Under the pieces are notes generated by a model, which saw only the letters and a program-made list of their open reading frames with translations, had not been told where the DNA came from and did no database searches. From contig NC_064616.1 in the NCBI RefSeq assembly GCF_023898315.1, positions 545,343,602 to 545,407,601 of the forward strand: a stretch of DNA of 64,000 nucleotides. The letters run 5' to 3'. This stretch comes from Schistocerca nitens (taxonomy: Eukaryota; Arthropoda; Insecta; Orthoptera; Acrididae). Positions 10,393 through 20,897 of the stretch are shown here, piece by piece. The first letter of the stretch is position 1. Each line of letters begins with the position of its first letter. The translations under genes were made by a program, and so were the position numbers.

Positions 10393-11598
10393 GAAGGTCT
10401 GCACATGTCTGTTCTGAATGGACTACCTACAACTGAGCAAAATCGTAAATAATTATTTGTACCTACTGACACCCTGGACTATTAGAAAGGCGCAAACTAT
10501 TTGTCAGCTATGGACATGGAGACAGGCTGCTGGAAAATAGAGGTTGACTGGGAACAGACTGCCTTCTTAACTTCTGCCAGTCTCTGTTGGTTCAAAGTTA
10601 TGATGATAAGACTGTGTAACCCTCCCATCACATTTGAATGCATGAATGCTAACATGCTTTGACATCGTAAATGGACGATGATTCTTTGTTATATGGGCAA
10701 TACTGTCGTTCCTTCGGAGACATTTGAAAAACATCTAAGTTACCAGACAACTATGTTGAACTGCGTTCAGTAGGAAGACATCCATCTGAATATCAAAAAG
10801 GGCCTCTTCACCAACAAAGAAATAAAAATCTTGGTACAGTTAATGAATGGCAAAGAAATCATCTCGATTTATAGAAAAATTAAATCAGTCACTCGTTCTT
10901 CTTGTGAAGTGTTTCCTCGTAATGTGCCCATACTGCTATCGATTCATAATGGTTTTTGCATGAACGTGTATTCTTTGTAAGTACTACTCCAAGGAAAATT
11001 TTCTTGGAACGTAATATAAGAGAGGCCTTTCCTCTCCATAAGGAGGCGCTAATACCTCCACTACTAGCACTGCATTAATATTACAAAAACATCGCGACAC
11101 AACTTCACATAGCTGCTAGCAAATGTGGGATACGTCCCGTTGAAATGCTAATTTAGGGAAGTACCGAAAAGGCAATAACTTACGCGTGCAGTGTACTTTG
11201 AGCCAGAGATGACCTACCCTACAACTGAGAAAGATTGCCTTACAGGTGCTTGGGCCATCAACAACTTCCAGTCGAATTAAGGTGGCGAATTAGTCACCGC
11301 TGTAATGGAACATTATTCTATATGCTAGGTGACTAGACAGAAAGATCTGTAGGATCAACTTGCGAGATGGGAACTGACGCTTCAAGAGTACGATGTCACA
11401 GTGGTATACAAAAGTGGATGCAAACACAAGAACGCCTACTGCCTTTCAAGGAATCCTTTGATGGAACACAGCGGCATGTACGTAACCTTAGTGATCGATT
11501 TGTTAAATGACATTGCTGCTGAACAAATAGAAAATCCAGCACTGCTGAAAACGATAGATGCCTTGAAGGAGGAACCAGCCAACGAGAATCCCAATTAA
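10393..11598 (+). pseudogene. Gypsy A RT palm and RNase H
   Basis: Downstream of the SINE, a frame near 10500 reads AMDMETGCWKIEVD, matching the RT motif before the palm. The YxDD catalytic motif is replaced by YMGN (codons 10690-10701), followed by SETFEKHL, so the enzyme is dead. The RNase H end is well preserved: TYPTTEKDCLTGAWAINNF near 11210, then WELTLQEYDVTVVYKSG and KHKNAYCLSRNP in the open frame 11401-11598. The order and spacing are normal for Ty3/Gypsy pol. Confidence 0.8.
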
Positions 11599-11599
11599 T

Positions 11600-12256
11600 G
11601 AACTAAAAATTGCATAAGAGAAACTATGATCCAGTGGAACAGAAATTATTGCTCACCATCCCAGCAAGTCTAAGGCCAGCTGTCCTGAAGTATTTCCGTG
11701 ATGCTCCAACATTTGGTCTCCTGGGATTCGTTTAGGCTCAAGACAGAATCAACACAGGTATCACTGTCCAGATCTCTACCAATCCATTAGTCAGTATGTG
11801 AGTTACTGTAATGAATAATAGTGGCAGATGCATGTGGTACAATTATCTCGAGTGCATCTGGTACCACGTCTTCCGGCAGTAGAGCCATTCCATGGAGTTG
11901 GAATCGCCCTATTGGCTAGGTTCCCGAAATCGTCCAACGGAAATTGATGGATAGTCAGCACTCACTCCTTCGCCCGCTATGCTGTCACCATGCTGGGCTG
12001 ATTGCTGGAGCTCTGGAAATGTCGAAGTTACTTTTTGAAGATACCATTTTGAAGCACAGACTATCCCACGTGAAGTACTCTTATTCACAGAAAAGTTTCC
12101 AAGTCGAGACTAGTATCAGAAATAATTTCACATCGCCAAATCACCCACAGGATGACAACTGCCATCCAATTTTTAAACCCCATTCGCTATTAAAGAGAGT
12201 GACAAATGATGCTGGTTAGTTACCTCTCTAGATATCTTACCCAGTTAACCACCATA
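11600..12256 (+). pseudogene. Gypsy A integrase remnant
   Basis: Around 11890-11970 a frame reads HGVGIALLARFPKSSNGN then a stop and WIV, the first Asp region of a Gypsy integrase core, with the catalytic Asp replaced by Ala in this reading. The frame at 11944-12219 continues with LFEDTILKHRLSHV, which corresponds to the helix before the second catalytic Asp. A MTTAIQFLNP-like string then stands where TTAYHPQTNG is usual. The DDE triad is not intact. A SINE follows at 12257. Confidence 0.68.
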
Positions 12257-12453
12257 TGCCAGCCGCCGTGGTCCCGCGGTTCTAGGCGCGCAGTCGGGAA
12301 CCGCGTGACTGCTACGGTCTAATGTTCCAATCCTGCCTCGGGCATGGATGTGTGTGATGTCCTTAGGTTAGTTAGGTTTAACTAGTTCTAAGTTCTAGGG
12401 GACTGATGACCTAATATGTTAAGTCCCATAGTGCTCAGAGCCATTTGCACCAT
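12257..12453 (+). mobile_element. tRNA-derived SINE in Gypsy A integrase
   Basis: The head shows a box-B-like GTTCCAATCC, followed by the standard body and the end CATTTGCACCATT. A perfect 12-bp target duplication, ttaaccaccata, lies at 12245-12256 and 12454-12465. It is younger than the retrotransposon it interrupts. Confidence 0.93.
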
Positions 12454-12465
12454 TTAACCACCATA

Positions 12466-13732
12466 GCTGCACTGTTGACAACAGAGTTGATGAATGCTAA
12501 TTTTCGGCCCAGCAATAGATCAGTGGGTTGTGTAATCACATAGTTACCTTAATTATGCACAGAGTGACTAGCTATAAAATGAAATTTATCAGCACAAATA
12601 TATTTTGTTTAATACATTGCCACGTACGTCAGTGAAAGTTACTCAAGATTCTACTACATTAATAATAAACACTTAAAAAGACAAAACAGAACTGAATTAC
12701 GGTTGGCAGAGTTCAGAAAGGAAAACATATGATGGTAAATTCAGCTCACTAACGTGTTAAACTTTCCGAGAATCAAATCCACGACTAGACAACAGTGGCT
12801 GCATGCATACTTGGTATATGAGTCGGAATGCCACTGTGCCATCCCAGTACAATCTACCCGTGATATTATTACGGGGTATCAAATCCAGCGCGATATATAC
12901 CACCTGTGCTACCAGTAAATTTCACTATCCTTGGACTATGAACGTTCTGGCTGCTGGTGGTGACGTTGATTTGCTAAGTGTGCCTGTATGGACGCCGCTG
13001 CTGCATTCTCCTCAGATCTGCTGCATTGTCCTCAGATAACGTCTGAGCCAGAAGTGTACCCTGCAAAGTCACCACTCAGAGCTGCGCGTGGAACATGCAG
13101 TGTGTCTGCCGAGTGTAAAGGGCGAAGAGACTGCTACAAACAGAGGCCGACGTATCCGCTCTGTAAGCAGTCTGAAGTCACTATATCCGAAACTCAATCC
13201 GAAGATAAGTTAAATGCTCAGAGGGCGTCGAGTCTGCAGACGTTTGCCGCCTTTAAAGTAGGAATTTCGAGTCTGAAAGTAACATTTTTTTTCCTCCAGT
13301 GAAAAAATTATGCAGGCGCTTCTGTGCTTCCAACACTGTAAGAAGAAATGAGGCTCTTCAATCAAATGTATTTAAACCGCTCTTCCACAAATTTGCGTCT
13401 AAAAATTTTATATCGTGATACTCCAGCCGATCCAGATGACTTATAACTAACTGGAGAATAGGGGGCCGAAGCTTGTGACCCTCATTATCAGGGACTCCCT
13501 GTCTCTGTTACAAAGCTTTCTAGATCGTTAACCCGTCCAGAATGTTTTCTTTTAAGAATTACTCAAAAACTGTCCATTTTCTCAAATTCTCTTTCCACTA
13601 GGAAAGCGTTTCGCAGATTGTATTCAGTAGTATAAAGTTACAGAATGCATGACACTAACAGTCTCTCCAGGAAGCGGAGTCTACTTGTCCTGTTCTATAG
13701 CTATGTCTTGCAGAGTTATAGTTACGCAGTTT
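12466..13732. other. No gene recognised
   Basis: Frames 12803-13039 and 12988-13302 are open but show no motif. Sequence from about 13300 to 13732 may contain the decayed integrase end of Gypsy B on the - strand, but I cannot support a motif there. Confidence 0.45.
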
Positions 13733-14868
13733 TCAAAGACCCCATTTCTTATATAGTACAGGCTGAAATGGTGACTTTAGGTGATCTCTAACACTTTGTG
13801 TGTCCTCTCTTCTGGCAAATATGACAGTCCATCGACAATAATACTCGGTTTCTCCTGGCACATACATAATAGAGAAACCAAAGTCCTGCAAATAGGCCAC
13901 CCAATGTGTTAACATACTACAGGTGAGTTTGAGTATGAAAAGGAATTCTAATATGTGGTGGTACGTTGATAGCCTCATCTTTCATCCAGACAGGGAGTAA
14001 CAGAAATTTTTAAACTGCCAACCACGGCTAAGGCCTTGAGCTTGGTCAGGGGGGAATTTATCTCGCTTACCATCAATACTCTACCTCATAAAGTAAAAAT
14101 CAGTCTGCTGGTCAAGATGTGCTAATACCGGTGCATTTATTAGTGTCCCTGACTGTGCTTGAAAATCATTCTAAGCTATTTAGTTCCAAATCCACGGAGT
14201 CTGTTCTCCTGTAAGTGCACAGTCTCCTTGCGCTGCTAACAGGTCTATATTTATGAATGTATTGCAAAAATTTATTACAACAAGGAACCCTGTTAAGTCC
14301 TTCCATGTCTGAGGCGTAGGAAACTGGGTAGCGGGCTGTAATTACTGTGGGTTAGGACTGATCATTTCTGCCGTTGCAACGTATGTGCTCCAAAAGTTTA
14401 ACTTCTGTTGTGCCGAAAAATGACTTTTTCAGGTCGACAAGTGCCAATGCACTGAGTAAGTCATTCAAGGGTCCTTCCAAGTTCTCTTAGCGATTAAGAG
14501 GCCATCGACATAGCATGTGATGTCTCCCCTTACGACCTCGTCAAAAATTCCATTCAATCTGTAGATTAATTATGCCTAAAATATTTTTAGGCCAAAAGGC
14601 AACCGGCGAAATTTCTAGTTGAGGTCTGAGATTAGGACGCCATGTGCTTCAGGATGGGTGTAACTGGCGTTGCCAGAAGGTTTATTGAAGGTCTACTGAC
14701 GAAAAACCTTAATCTTTGGAACCTCTGTATCAGTTCTTCCAGCTTTTTGGGGTCTGTTTATTTTCAAAGTTATTATTGTATTGGTATGTTTAGAATCCAG
14801 TACCAAGAGGACCGATCCATCTTCTCAACGAAACGTAACGGGCTGTTGTTCTTAGGCACTGCATATTC
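13733..14868 (-). pseudogene. Gypsy-type retrotransposon B: RT palm to RNase H
   Basis: Read on the - strand from 14868: EYAVPKNNSPLRFVEKMD (RT fingers), then DLN-FRRLPFGLKIF and the palm, where YxDD is now YVDG (14501-14512). Further down come the thumb and RNase H, ending in LTHWVAYLQDFGFSIMYVPG in the open frame 13733-13978. The frame shifts repeatedly. The N-terminal half of the RT is found on the other side of a 1.74-kb nested insertion, starting again at 16614. Joining across one TA restores RT order (LREGI next to IEYAVPKN), which shows that the insertion is secondary. Confidence 0.82.
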
Positions 14869-14877
14869 TACACAACT

Positions 14878-15213
14878 AAAACTAACTAACTAACTAACTC
14901 CGTCTACAGGCCGCAAGCGACCCATCGGGACCATCCGACCGCCGTATCATCCTCAGGTGAGGATGCGGATAGAAGGGGCATGGGGTCAGCACACCGCTCT
15001 CCCGGTCGTTATGACGGTTTTCTTTGACCGGAGCCGCTACTATTCGGTCGAGTAGCTCCTCAATTGGCATCACGAGGCTGAGTGCACCCCGAAAAATGGC
15101 AACAGCACGTGGCGGCGGGATGGTGACCCATCCAAGCGCCGGCCACGCCCGACAGCGCTTAACTTCGGTGATCTCACGGGAACCGGTGTATCCACTGTGG
15201 CAAGGCCGTTGCC
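14878..15213 (-). mobile_element. 5S-rRNA-derived SINE
   Basis: On the - strand, from 15213, the head reads like 5S rRNA: atacaccggttcccgtgaga, then tcaccgaagttaagcgctgt, cgggcgtggcc and cttggatgggt. This includes the internal control region used by RNA polymerase III through TFIIIA. A body of unknown origin follows, with a simple AGTT-repeat tail at 14880-14898. A perfect 13-bp target duplication, attctacacaact, at 14865-14877 and 15214-15226 fixes the ends. SINEs with 5S heads form their own class (SINE3). This is not a functional 5S gene. Confidence 0.9.
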
Positions 15214-15414
15214 ATTCTACACAACTGGCCATTAAAATTGCTATACCAAAAAGAAAACCAGATGATAAACGGGTATTCATAGGACAAATATATTATACTA
15301 GAACTGACATGTGATTACATTTTCACACACTTTGGATGCATGGATCCTGAAAAATCACTACCCAAAACAACCACCTCTGGGCGTAATAACGGCCTTGAGA
15401 CGCCTAGGCATGAG

Positions 15415-16383
15415 TCAAACGGAGCTTGGATGGTGTGTACATGCAGCTTCAACACGATACCACAGTTCATATAGAGTAGTTACTGGCGTATGGTGACGAG
15501 CCACTTGCTCGGCCACAATTGACCAGACGGTTTCAGTTGGTGAGAGATCTGGAGAATTTGCTGGCCAGGGCAGCAATCGAACTCTTTCTGTATCCAGAAA
15601 GGCCCGTACAGGACCTGCAATATGCGGTCGTGCATTACCTTGCTGAAACATAGGGTTTCGTATGGATCGAAAGAAGGGTAGAGCCACGGGTCGTAACACA
15701 TCTGAAATGTAACGTCCACTGTTCAAAGTGCCGTCAACGCGAACAAGAGGTGACCGAGACGTGTGGCCAATGGCACCCCATACCATCACGCCGGGTGATA
15801 CGCCAGTATGGCAGAGACGAATGCATGCTTCCAACGTGCGTTCACAGCGATGTCGCCAAACACGAATGCGACCATCATGAATCTGTAAAGAGAACCTGGA
15901 TTCATCCGAAAAAATGACGTTTTACCATTCGTGCACCCAGGTTCGTCGTTGAGTACACTGTCGCAGGCGCTCCTGTCTGTGATGCAGCATCAAGGGTAAT
16001 CGCAGCCATGGTGTCAGAGCTGATTGTCCATGCTGCTGCAAACGTCGTCGAACTGTTCGTGCAGATGGTAGTTGTCTTGCAAACGTCCCCATCTGTTGAC
16101 TCAGAGATCGATACGTGCCTGCACGATCCGTTACAGCCATGCGTATAAGATGCCTGTCATATCGACTGCTAGTGAAACGAGGCCGTTGGGATCCAGCAGG
16201 GCGTTCCGTATTACCCTGCTGAACCCACCGATTCCATATTCTGCTAACACTCATTGAATCTCGACCAACGCGAGCATCAATGTCGCGATACGATAAACCG
16301 CAATCCCGATAGGCTGCAATCCGACCTTTATCAAAGTTGAAAACGTGATGGCACGCTTTGCTCCCCTTTACAGGAGGCATCAC
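15415..16383 (-). pseudogene. Tc1-like transposase C, one in-frame stop
   Basis: One phase of 323 codons runs from ATG 16383 to the stop at 15415-15417, interrupted only by TAA at 15922-15924. Domain order: a paired-like HTH (NFDKGRIAAYRDCGLSYRDI), a second HTH with SVSRIWNRWVQQG, then the DDE core. Catalytic residues are visible: D in VIFSDESRFSL (in the stretch between the two open pieces), D in QQGNARPHI-type context and E in DLSPTETVWSIV. In the second block the usual Asp is Asn in this copy (QQGNARPH), so two lesions, not one, stand against activity. Length fits the family, and it looks young compared with its host retrotransposon. Confidence 0.88.
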
Positions 16384-16613
16384 TACAACGTTTCACCAGG
16401 CAACGCCGGTCAACTGCTGTTTGTGTATGAGAAATCGGTTGGAAACTTTCTTCATGTCAGCATGTTGTATGTTTCGCCACCGGCGTCAATCATGTGTGAA
16501 TGCTCTGAAAAGCTAATCATTTGCATATCACAGCATCTTCTTCCTGTCGGTTAAATATCGCGTTTGTAGCACGTCATCTTCGTGGTGTAGCAATTTTAAT
16601 TGCCAGTAGTGTA

Positions 16614-17250
16614 TTATCCCTTCTCGTAACATTCTCAATATTTCCTGATGCTCTTTTTCTCGGTGAGCTAATGGGAAAGCATACAGAGTTATTTGGTGTT
16701 ACTTGGCTCTCATTAACAAGTCCTGGCAGTGGTCGGTTGCACATGTCTTCAGCAGGAATACACCACGATTTTCATGTAGGATTGTGCCTAGTTCTTCTGT
16801 CTTTTGCTCCTATGTTCATGATCCGATTTACCCGTTCGTGAATGGTAAGCTCAGCTTCTCTTCTCATTTGTTCTTATTCAGTCCTCGAATCGTCATCCTC
16901 TTCTATCCCCTCATAACTATTCTCAGTCTGCCTATTATGACAGTCCACACAACGATGCAAACAACCTCCCAGACTTTGTGACCGAATAGCTTGTTCCTCA
17001 AATCACAATTGTACCTTTCCTGCTTCTTGCAATGTAACTTCGGCGCATCCCAGGTCAAGTAATTCAGCATAGTCACTCAATGTGCCCAATACTCTTATGA
17101 GATAAGCTGCCAATTTACAAACCACGAAGAAAATTCCTGTCAACATGTGTCCTTCATACATTGATTCAAGCCTTAATTGCTTAAGCACGTCAGTGATATT
17201 TTCCAGTGATAGGACCTCAAATTTTAATTTATCTCAGGGATAGCGCTGGT
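16614..17250 (-). pseudogene. Gypsy B pol, N-terminal part
   Basis: On the - strand this ends in AFPLAHREKEHQEILRMLRE immediately before the TA at 16612, the first conserved block of Gypsy RT. Upstream, the frame 17003-17188 (MLKQLRLESMYEG...) lies where the protease or linker should be, but I see no DTG motif. The block continues at 14868 across the nested transposon. Confidence 0.7.
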
Positions 17251-17353
17251 CACCTATGATTTGTTTTACATCTGTTAAATGCCATTTCTGCAATCGCCAA
17301 TCTCTATTGTTTCTTCTTCCACCATGCATATCTCTATTATTTTTCCCATGATT

Positions 17354-17437
17354 GTTCCCGTAACCTTCATTCATCTAATGGTTTCCATTTCTGGTGTTCC
17401 CGTAACCTTCATTCACCTAATGGTTTCCATTTCTGGA
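17354..17437. repeat. 42-bp tandem repeat, two units
   Basis: Two adjacent copies of gttcccgtaaccttcattca and the following 22 bases start at 17354 and 17396, differing at only one or two positions. The period of 42 keeps a reading frame. It lies in the gag-pol linker region of Gypsy B. Confidence 0.8.
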
Positions 17438-17559
17438 ATATCCGTTCATGTAATTATAATATCTTGCCTTCACTCAGATATTGTTTTGCGAAAGTGTCCT
17501 TCATAATCGTGCATCCGTGCGCAGCTTTGCTGAGCGTTAAAAGCAAACTCAGGTTCACG

Positions 17560-18392
17560 TTACATGTTACAGAAAGCATTTATGTCAACATTGCATCTCC
17601 CAGCTAAAAACTGATGATAATGAAGAGGAAGTGTGGTATAGAAGTGCTTGATTACCGCCCCAGTTCGCATGGCTTGTCCAGAAACTGATATATCTTGATC
17701 GTGAATTCTAAGAATTTTACTGGTCTCTTCAATTCTGATACTACATAATCTTACACTGGTCTGTGTTGTTGACTCCATGGTGTAGTTTTGAAATTGCTTC
17801 ATGACTATTCTTGTCAGTGTGTTTACTAGATGTAAACGCTTCATTCACTACCCTTTTTGCTCCCTCTGCTTTGTTTGCCGCCTGATTCACATTTTCCTGA
17901 GATTCCTCTGCAATTTCCTGAATTTTTTTGGTTTCTATCCTTATCTCTCGAATACAGTTCCTTAAACTCTTTGCTTTCTTTTTATTTTTATTTCTGACCT
18001 TCTCCACCATGTCTTTAATTTCTTGTCTACTCTTCTCCACCAAATTTTTTTTTCTGGTCTTCCAACTGTGCCTCATTTTCTTTTAAAAAGTCTTTTAAGT
18101 CGAACTGATAATCTCCTTCCTTACTACTCCTATCTGTTGAATGTGGCGAGTCAATGTCAGTTGCACCAAGTTTCAGTCCCTGTTACTCCGTCGGATTACG
18201 TTTGATTACCACTGCTTTGACATATAGCAGTACAGCCTTTTTCGTAACCTCTTGCATATTCTCATCCTTCAAACTGTCCTTGTTTCGTAATTGACGGTTA
18301 TTTGCAATGTTACAGTCATGCTCATCACCAATCGGATGTGACTGCTCTGCTGGATGAACTGTATGTTCCTCTCCTGACTCACGTAAATTCAT
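17560..18392 (-). pseudogene. Gypsy B gag-like, coiled coil
   Basis: From ATG 18392 the - strand frame runs 69 codons to a stop and continues in phase (DFLKENEAQLEDQKKKFG). It then shifts to the frame 18076-17741, which is rich in Lys, Glu and Arg with heptad-like spacing (EIKDMVEKVRNKNKKKAKSL), and to 17844-17560. Position upstream of pol on the same strand and coiled-coil composition suggest gag. I see no zinc knuckle. The function is inferred from position. Confidence 0.5.
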
Positions 18393-20390
18393 ATTTCATG
18401 CAGTTCCACCATATTATCAATTTTAATACAATTCCGTTCTAACTCGCGACGTGCCTTACTCCTTGTTAACATTCAAGATTTAATTAACCTAACTCCTATA
18501 CATAAATTACTACATCTCTCCTACCATGTAAAGGAAAAAGAAGAAACAATCAGCCTCTCATATTCTACTCAGCTGTCCTACATATAACAATTCTCCTCCA
18601 AAATTTCATTTCTGGCTTGCAGAATGGTGAATCCTCAGTTGTCGGAAATAACCCAAAAGAGCTTCATCAGAACCTACAGGAAAGAAAAATACAAATTGGT
18701 AAAAGGCGCCAGATTGAACTACAATAAATGCACAATAATTTGTTGCCTCTTCGTTTAGTCACCAGAGTATGTGTAAACTTTATACAACTGAAATTCTAAG
18801 TACCCACAAATTACGATACTACTTTGATCTTTGAAGCTGAATATTTTCCTCACAGTCGAAGATCAGTCGTACACCTTGTCAGACTAAATTGACTGCGCAA
18901 TTAACGTAACTGACTGCTTCCCAGAGAATCCTAAAGTCAATCCTGGTACAGAGACGCCCATTTTACGCAAAAGACTGCCATGAGAGACTTCCTTAACCCT
19001 CAAAACCAACTTTGGGCAGACCACTTCATAAAGAAATTGCCTATATATACTTTTGCACAAAGTTAAACGGATAACAAGAAAATTACCGCCCTAGCCTTAG
19101 CTCTTTATGTGGATAATTTAGAAAACAAACATCTCACTCTGACTAACGCCATCTGACTGGAGTAAAACTTTGGTACAGATTCTGAGCTGATTGCAGATAC
19201 CTCACAGGATACACATTATTAACCTACAGAAAAAGAAACTATGATTAAAATCAATATTCACATTAATTCCTAGACACGTTTATGGGCTCAACGTATTAAT
19301 GGTTTATCAAAACCTGTGATAATTAGCTCAAATGCAATTAATGTAGAGGGTGAATGGAAATCAGTGTCACTCCCTTAACAATTATTACTATCACATCTCC
19401 AAAGAATTTTTTCTCTCCTGGTGTTCAGCTATAACTTATGATTATTGAATCACATACTGGTTGATTGAAACAGTGACTAGAAGTCGACGATTAAAAATCC
19501 AGGAAACCACACATTCATTACCAGTGAAAAGGAGATGAGAGGCGATCGTCCAGAATTCCACAAGCGTGGAACCTATTTCACTACTTTGCCGGTGCTGCCA
19601 ATTATGCTCACCATAAGTAAGTCTGGGATGTGGCGAGCGGCGTTGTGGAGACGTGCAGGTCGTTTCCAGACGATGGAAGCGACAGCACCTGAGCAGAACT
19701 CAGAGAGTTGGCACCCTCTACTGTGCTGATACGCCAAGTCGATGCAGAAACCTTTACGTCCAACCAGCCAGCACTTCTCCGATGTCGACACCTTAATGTC
19801 CTACTGGACAGTAATTCTCCGATGTGGGCAACTTCAAGTTCTACCAGCCAGTGGTCTATCGCCAAATAAGAGACCACTACAGTCCCACAACGAGCATTCT
19901 CTCCAACAGAAAGTCCTGCCAAAAATAGATCGCCTTAGCCAGCCTCCAATGTAAACATAAAGCTCTCCTCAACTACCTGAAAATATTCATTTCAAAACTG
20001 TGATCTCACGCCACACTTCATTAAACAAACCACACGTTCTCCCAGGAATCTCCATAGCCCCACAGCTGGATTTAAGAAATTCAGAGGCTAGACATGGTTT
20101 GCGGTGTGAGTGGGCGATGTTTTTGGGGCTAGGTATCTGTAGGGGGTTCGACGTGCTGGAGGATGAAAAGCAAAGATAAACTACCAAAGAAACGAGGGCT
20201 TGGTGATGATACAGAATTTAACTTCCGCAATGACCTCATTCCAGTTTCATACAGCGTTTCGTAGCGAGCCTTTCTTCATTTATATTGAGTAGTGCAGGTC
20301 GCCACGTTTGCTCAAGTACGGTTTCAGTGTTTGCATAGGTATTGTGTTGCCAACCAGTGCCTGATAATCACTTCACAGCTGCTCTCTGTG
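18393..20390. other. No gene recognised
   Basis: AT-rich to about 19500, then a more GC-rich stretch (19535-19954) with overlapping open frames on both strands. It may be the LTR or leader of Gypsy B, but I found no partner copy on the far side, so this is only a suggestion. Confidence 0.4.
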
Positions 20391-20397
20391 ACACATC

Positions 20398-20897
20398 ATG
20401 AGTAGCAACTTATTCGAAGAATGTGATAAACCCATCTTGCACAGTAAGGACACTGGTCATGATACTGTTAAAGTGGCAGTTGCCAGTATACTTTACTCTG
20501 TGAACAGCCATTATGAGGATGTGCCGGCCGGTGTGGCCGAGCGGATCTAGGCGCTTCAATCTGGAACCGCGCGACCGCTACGGTCGCAGGTTCGAATCCT
20601 GCCTCGGGCATGTATGTATGTGATGTCCTTAGGTTAGTTAGGTTTAAGTAGTTCTAAGTTCTAGGAGACTGATGACCTCAGATGTTAAGTCCCATAGTGC
20701 TCAGAGCCAATTGTACCATTCTTTATGAGGACTTACTTAATGTGGATATTGAGGCAGAAAATAATGAACGAGCCACGCCGGTAGACAATCAACCAGTTAT
20801 TGAATGAATTGTGGCTACGGAAAGTAGAATCACAAGAATCTTAGCGAAAGATGGTTCCACTCAAAAGACCTCTACACAATCTGACGAGAAAATTTGA
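20398..20897 (+). pseudogene. Small unidentified reading frame split by a SINE
   Basis: From ATG 20398 a frame runs 40 codons (MSSNLFEECDKPILHSKDTG...) to the SINE target duplication at 20511-20519. The frame then runs into the SINE and stops at 20548-20550. Behind the SINE, the duplicated site lets the same phase resume (EDLLNVDIEAENNERATP) to TGA 20805-20807 and, past that stop, stay open to TGA 20895-20897. The acidic, Ser/Thr-rich composition suggests real coding origin, either an exon or a retroelement ORF. I do not recognise the family. Confidence 0.35.
20520..20722 (+). mobile_element. tRNA-derived SINE
   Basis: The head has box-A-like TGGCCGAGCGGATCTAGG and a perfect box-B-like GGTTCGAATCC. 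The standard body follows, ending GCCAATTGTACCATT. Target duplication ttatgagga lies at 20511-20519 and 20723-20731. Confidence 0.92.

Larger units (their letters stand above)
8650..12530 (+). mobile_element. Gypsy-type LTR retrotransposon A, degenerate
   Basis: In order along the + strand are gag-like, protease-like, reverse transcriptase, RNase H and integrase remains, the order of Ty3/Gypsy pol. Two SINEs have inserted into it (10187-10382 and 12257-12453). I could not find LTRs, so the outer limits are approximate. Confidence 0.7.
14871..16611 (-). mobile_element. Tc1-like transposon C, split near its end by a 5S-SINE
   Basis: TA copies at 14869-14870 and 16612-16613 flank an element whose right end (caattttaattgccagtagtg) is the inverse of cacaactggccattaaaatt at the left. 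The first seven bases of the left terminal repeat now stand at 14871-14877, and the rest resumes after the SINE at 15214. Without the SINE the element is about 1.39 kb. It interrupts the RT of Gypsy B. Confidence 0.88.

Noticed and set aside
15110..15213. Possible 5S rRNA gene
   Set aside because: Only part of 5S is present, it is fused to an unrelated body with an AGTT tail and flanked by a target duplication: a SINE.
14894..15314. Overlapping open frames on both strands (128 and 96 codons)
   Set aside because: They lie within the GC-rich 5S-SINE and are open by composition.
20520..20600. tRNA gene by box A and box B
   Set aside because: The tRNA-like head continues into the SINE body, with target duplications at the element ends. 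The same applies to the other SINE heads.
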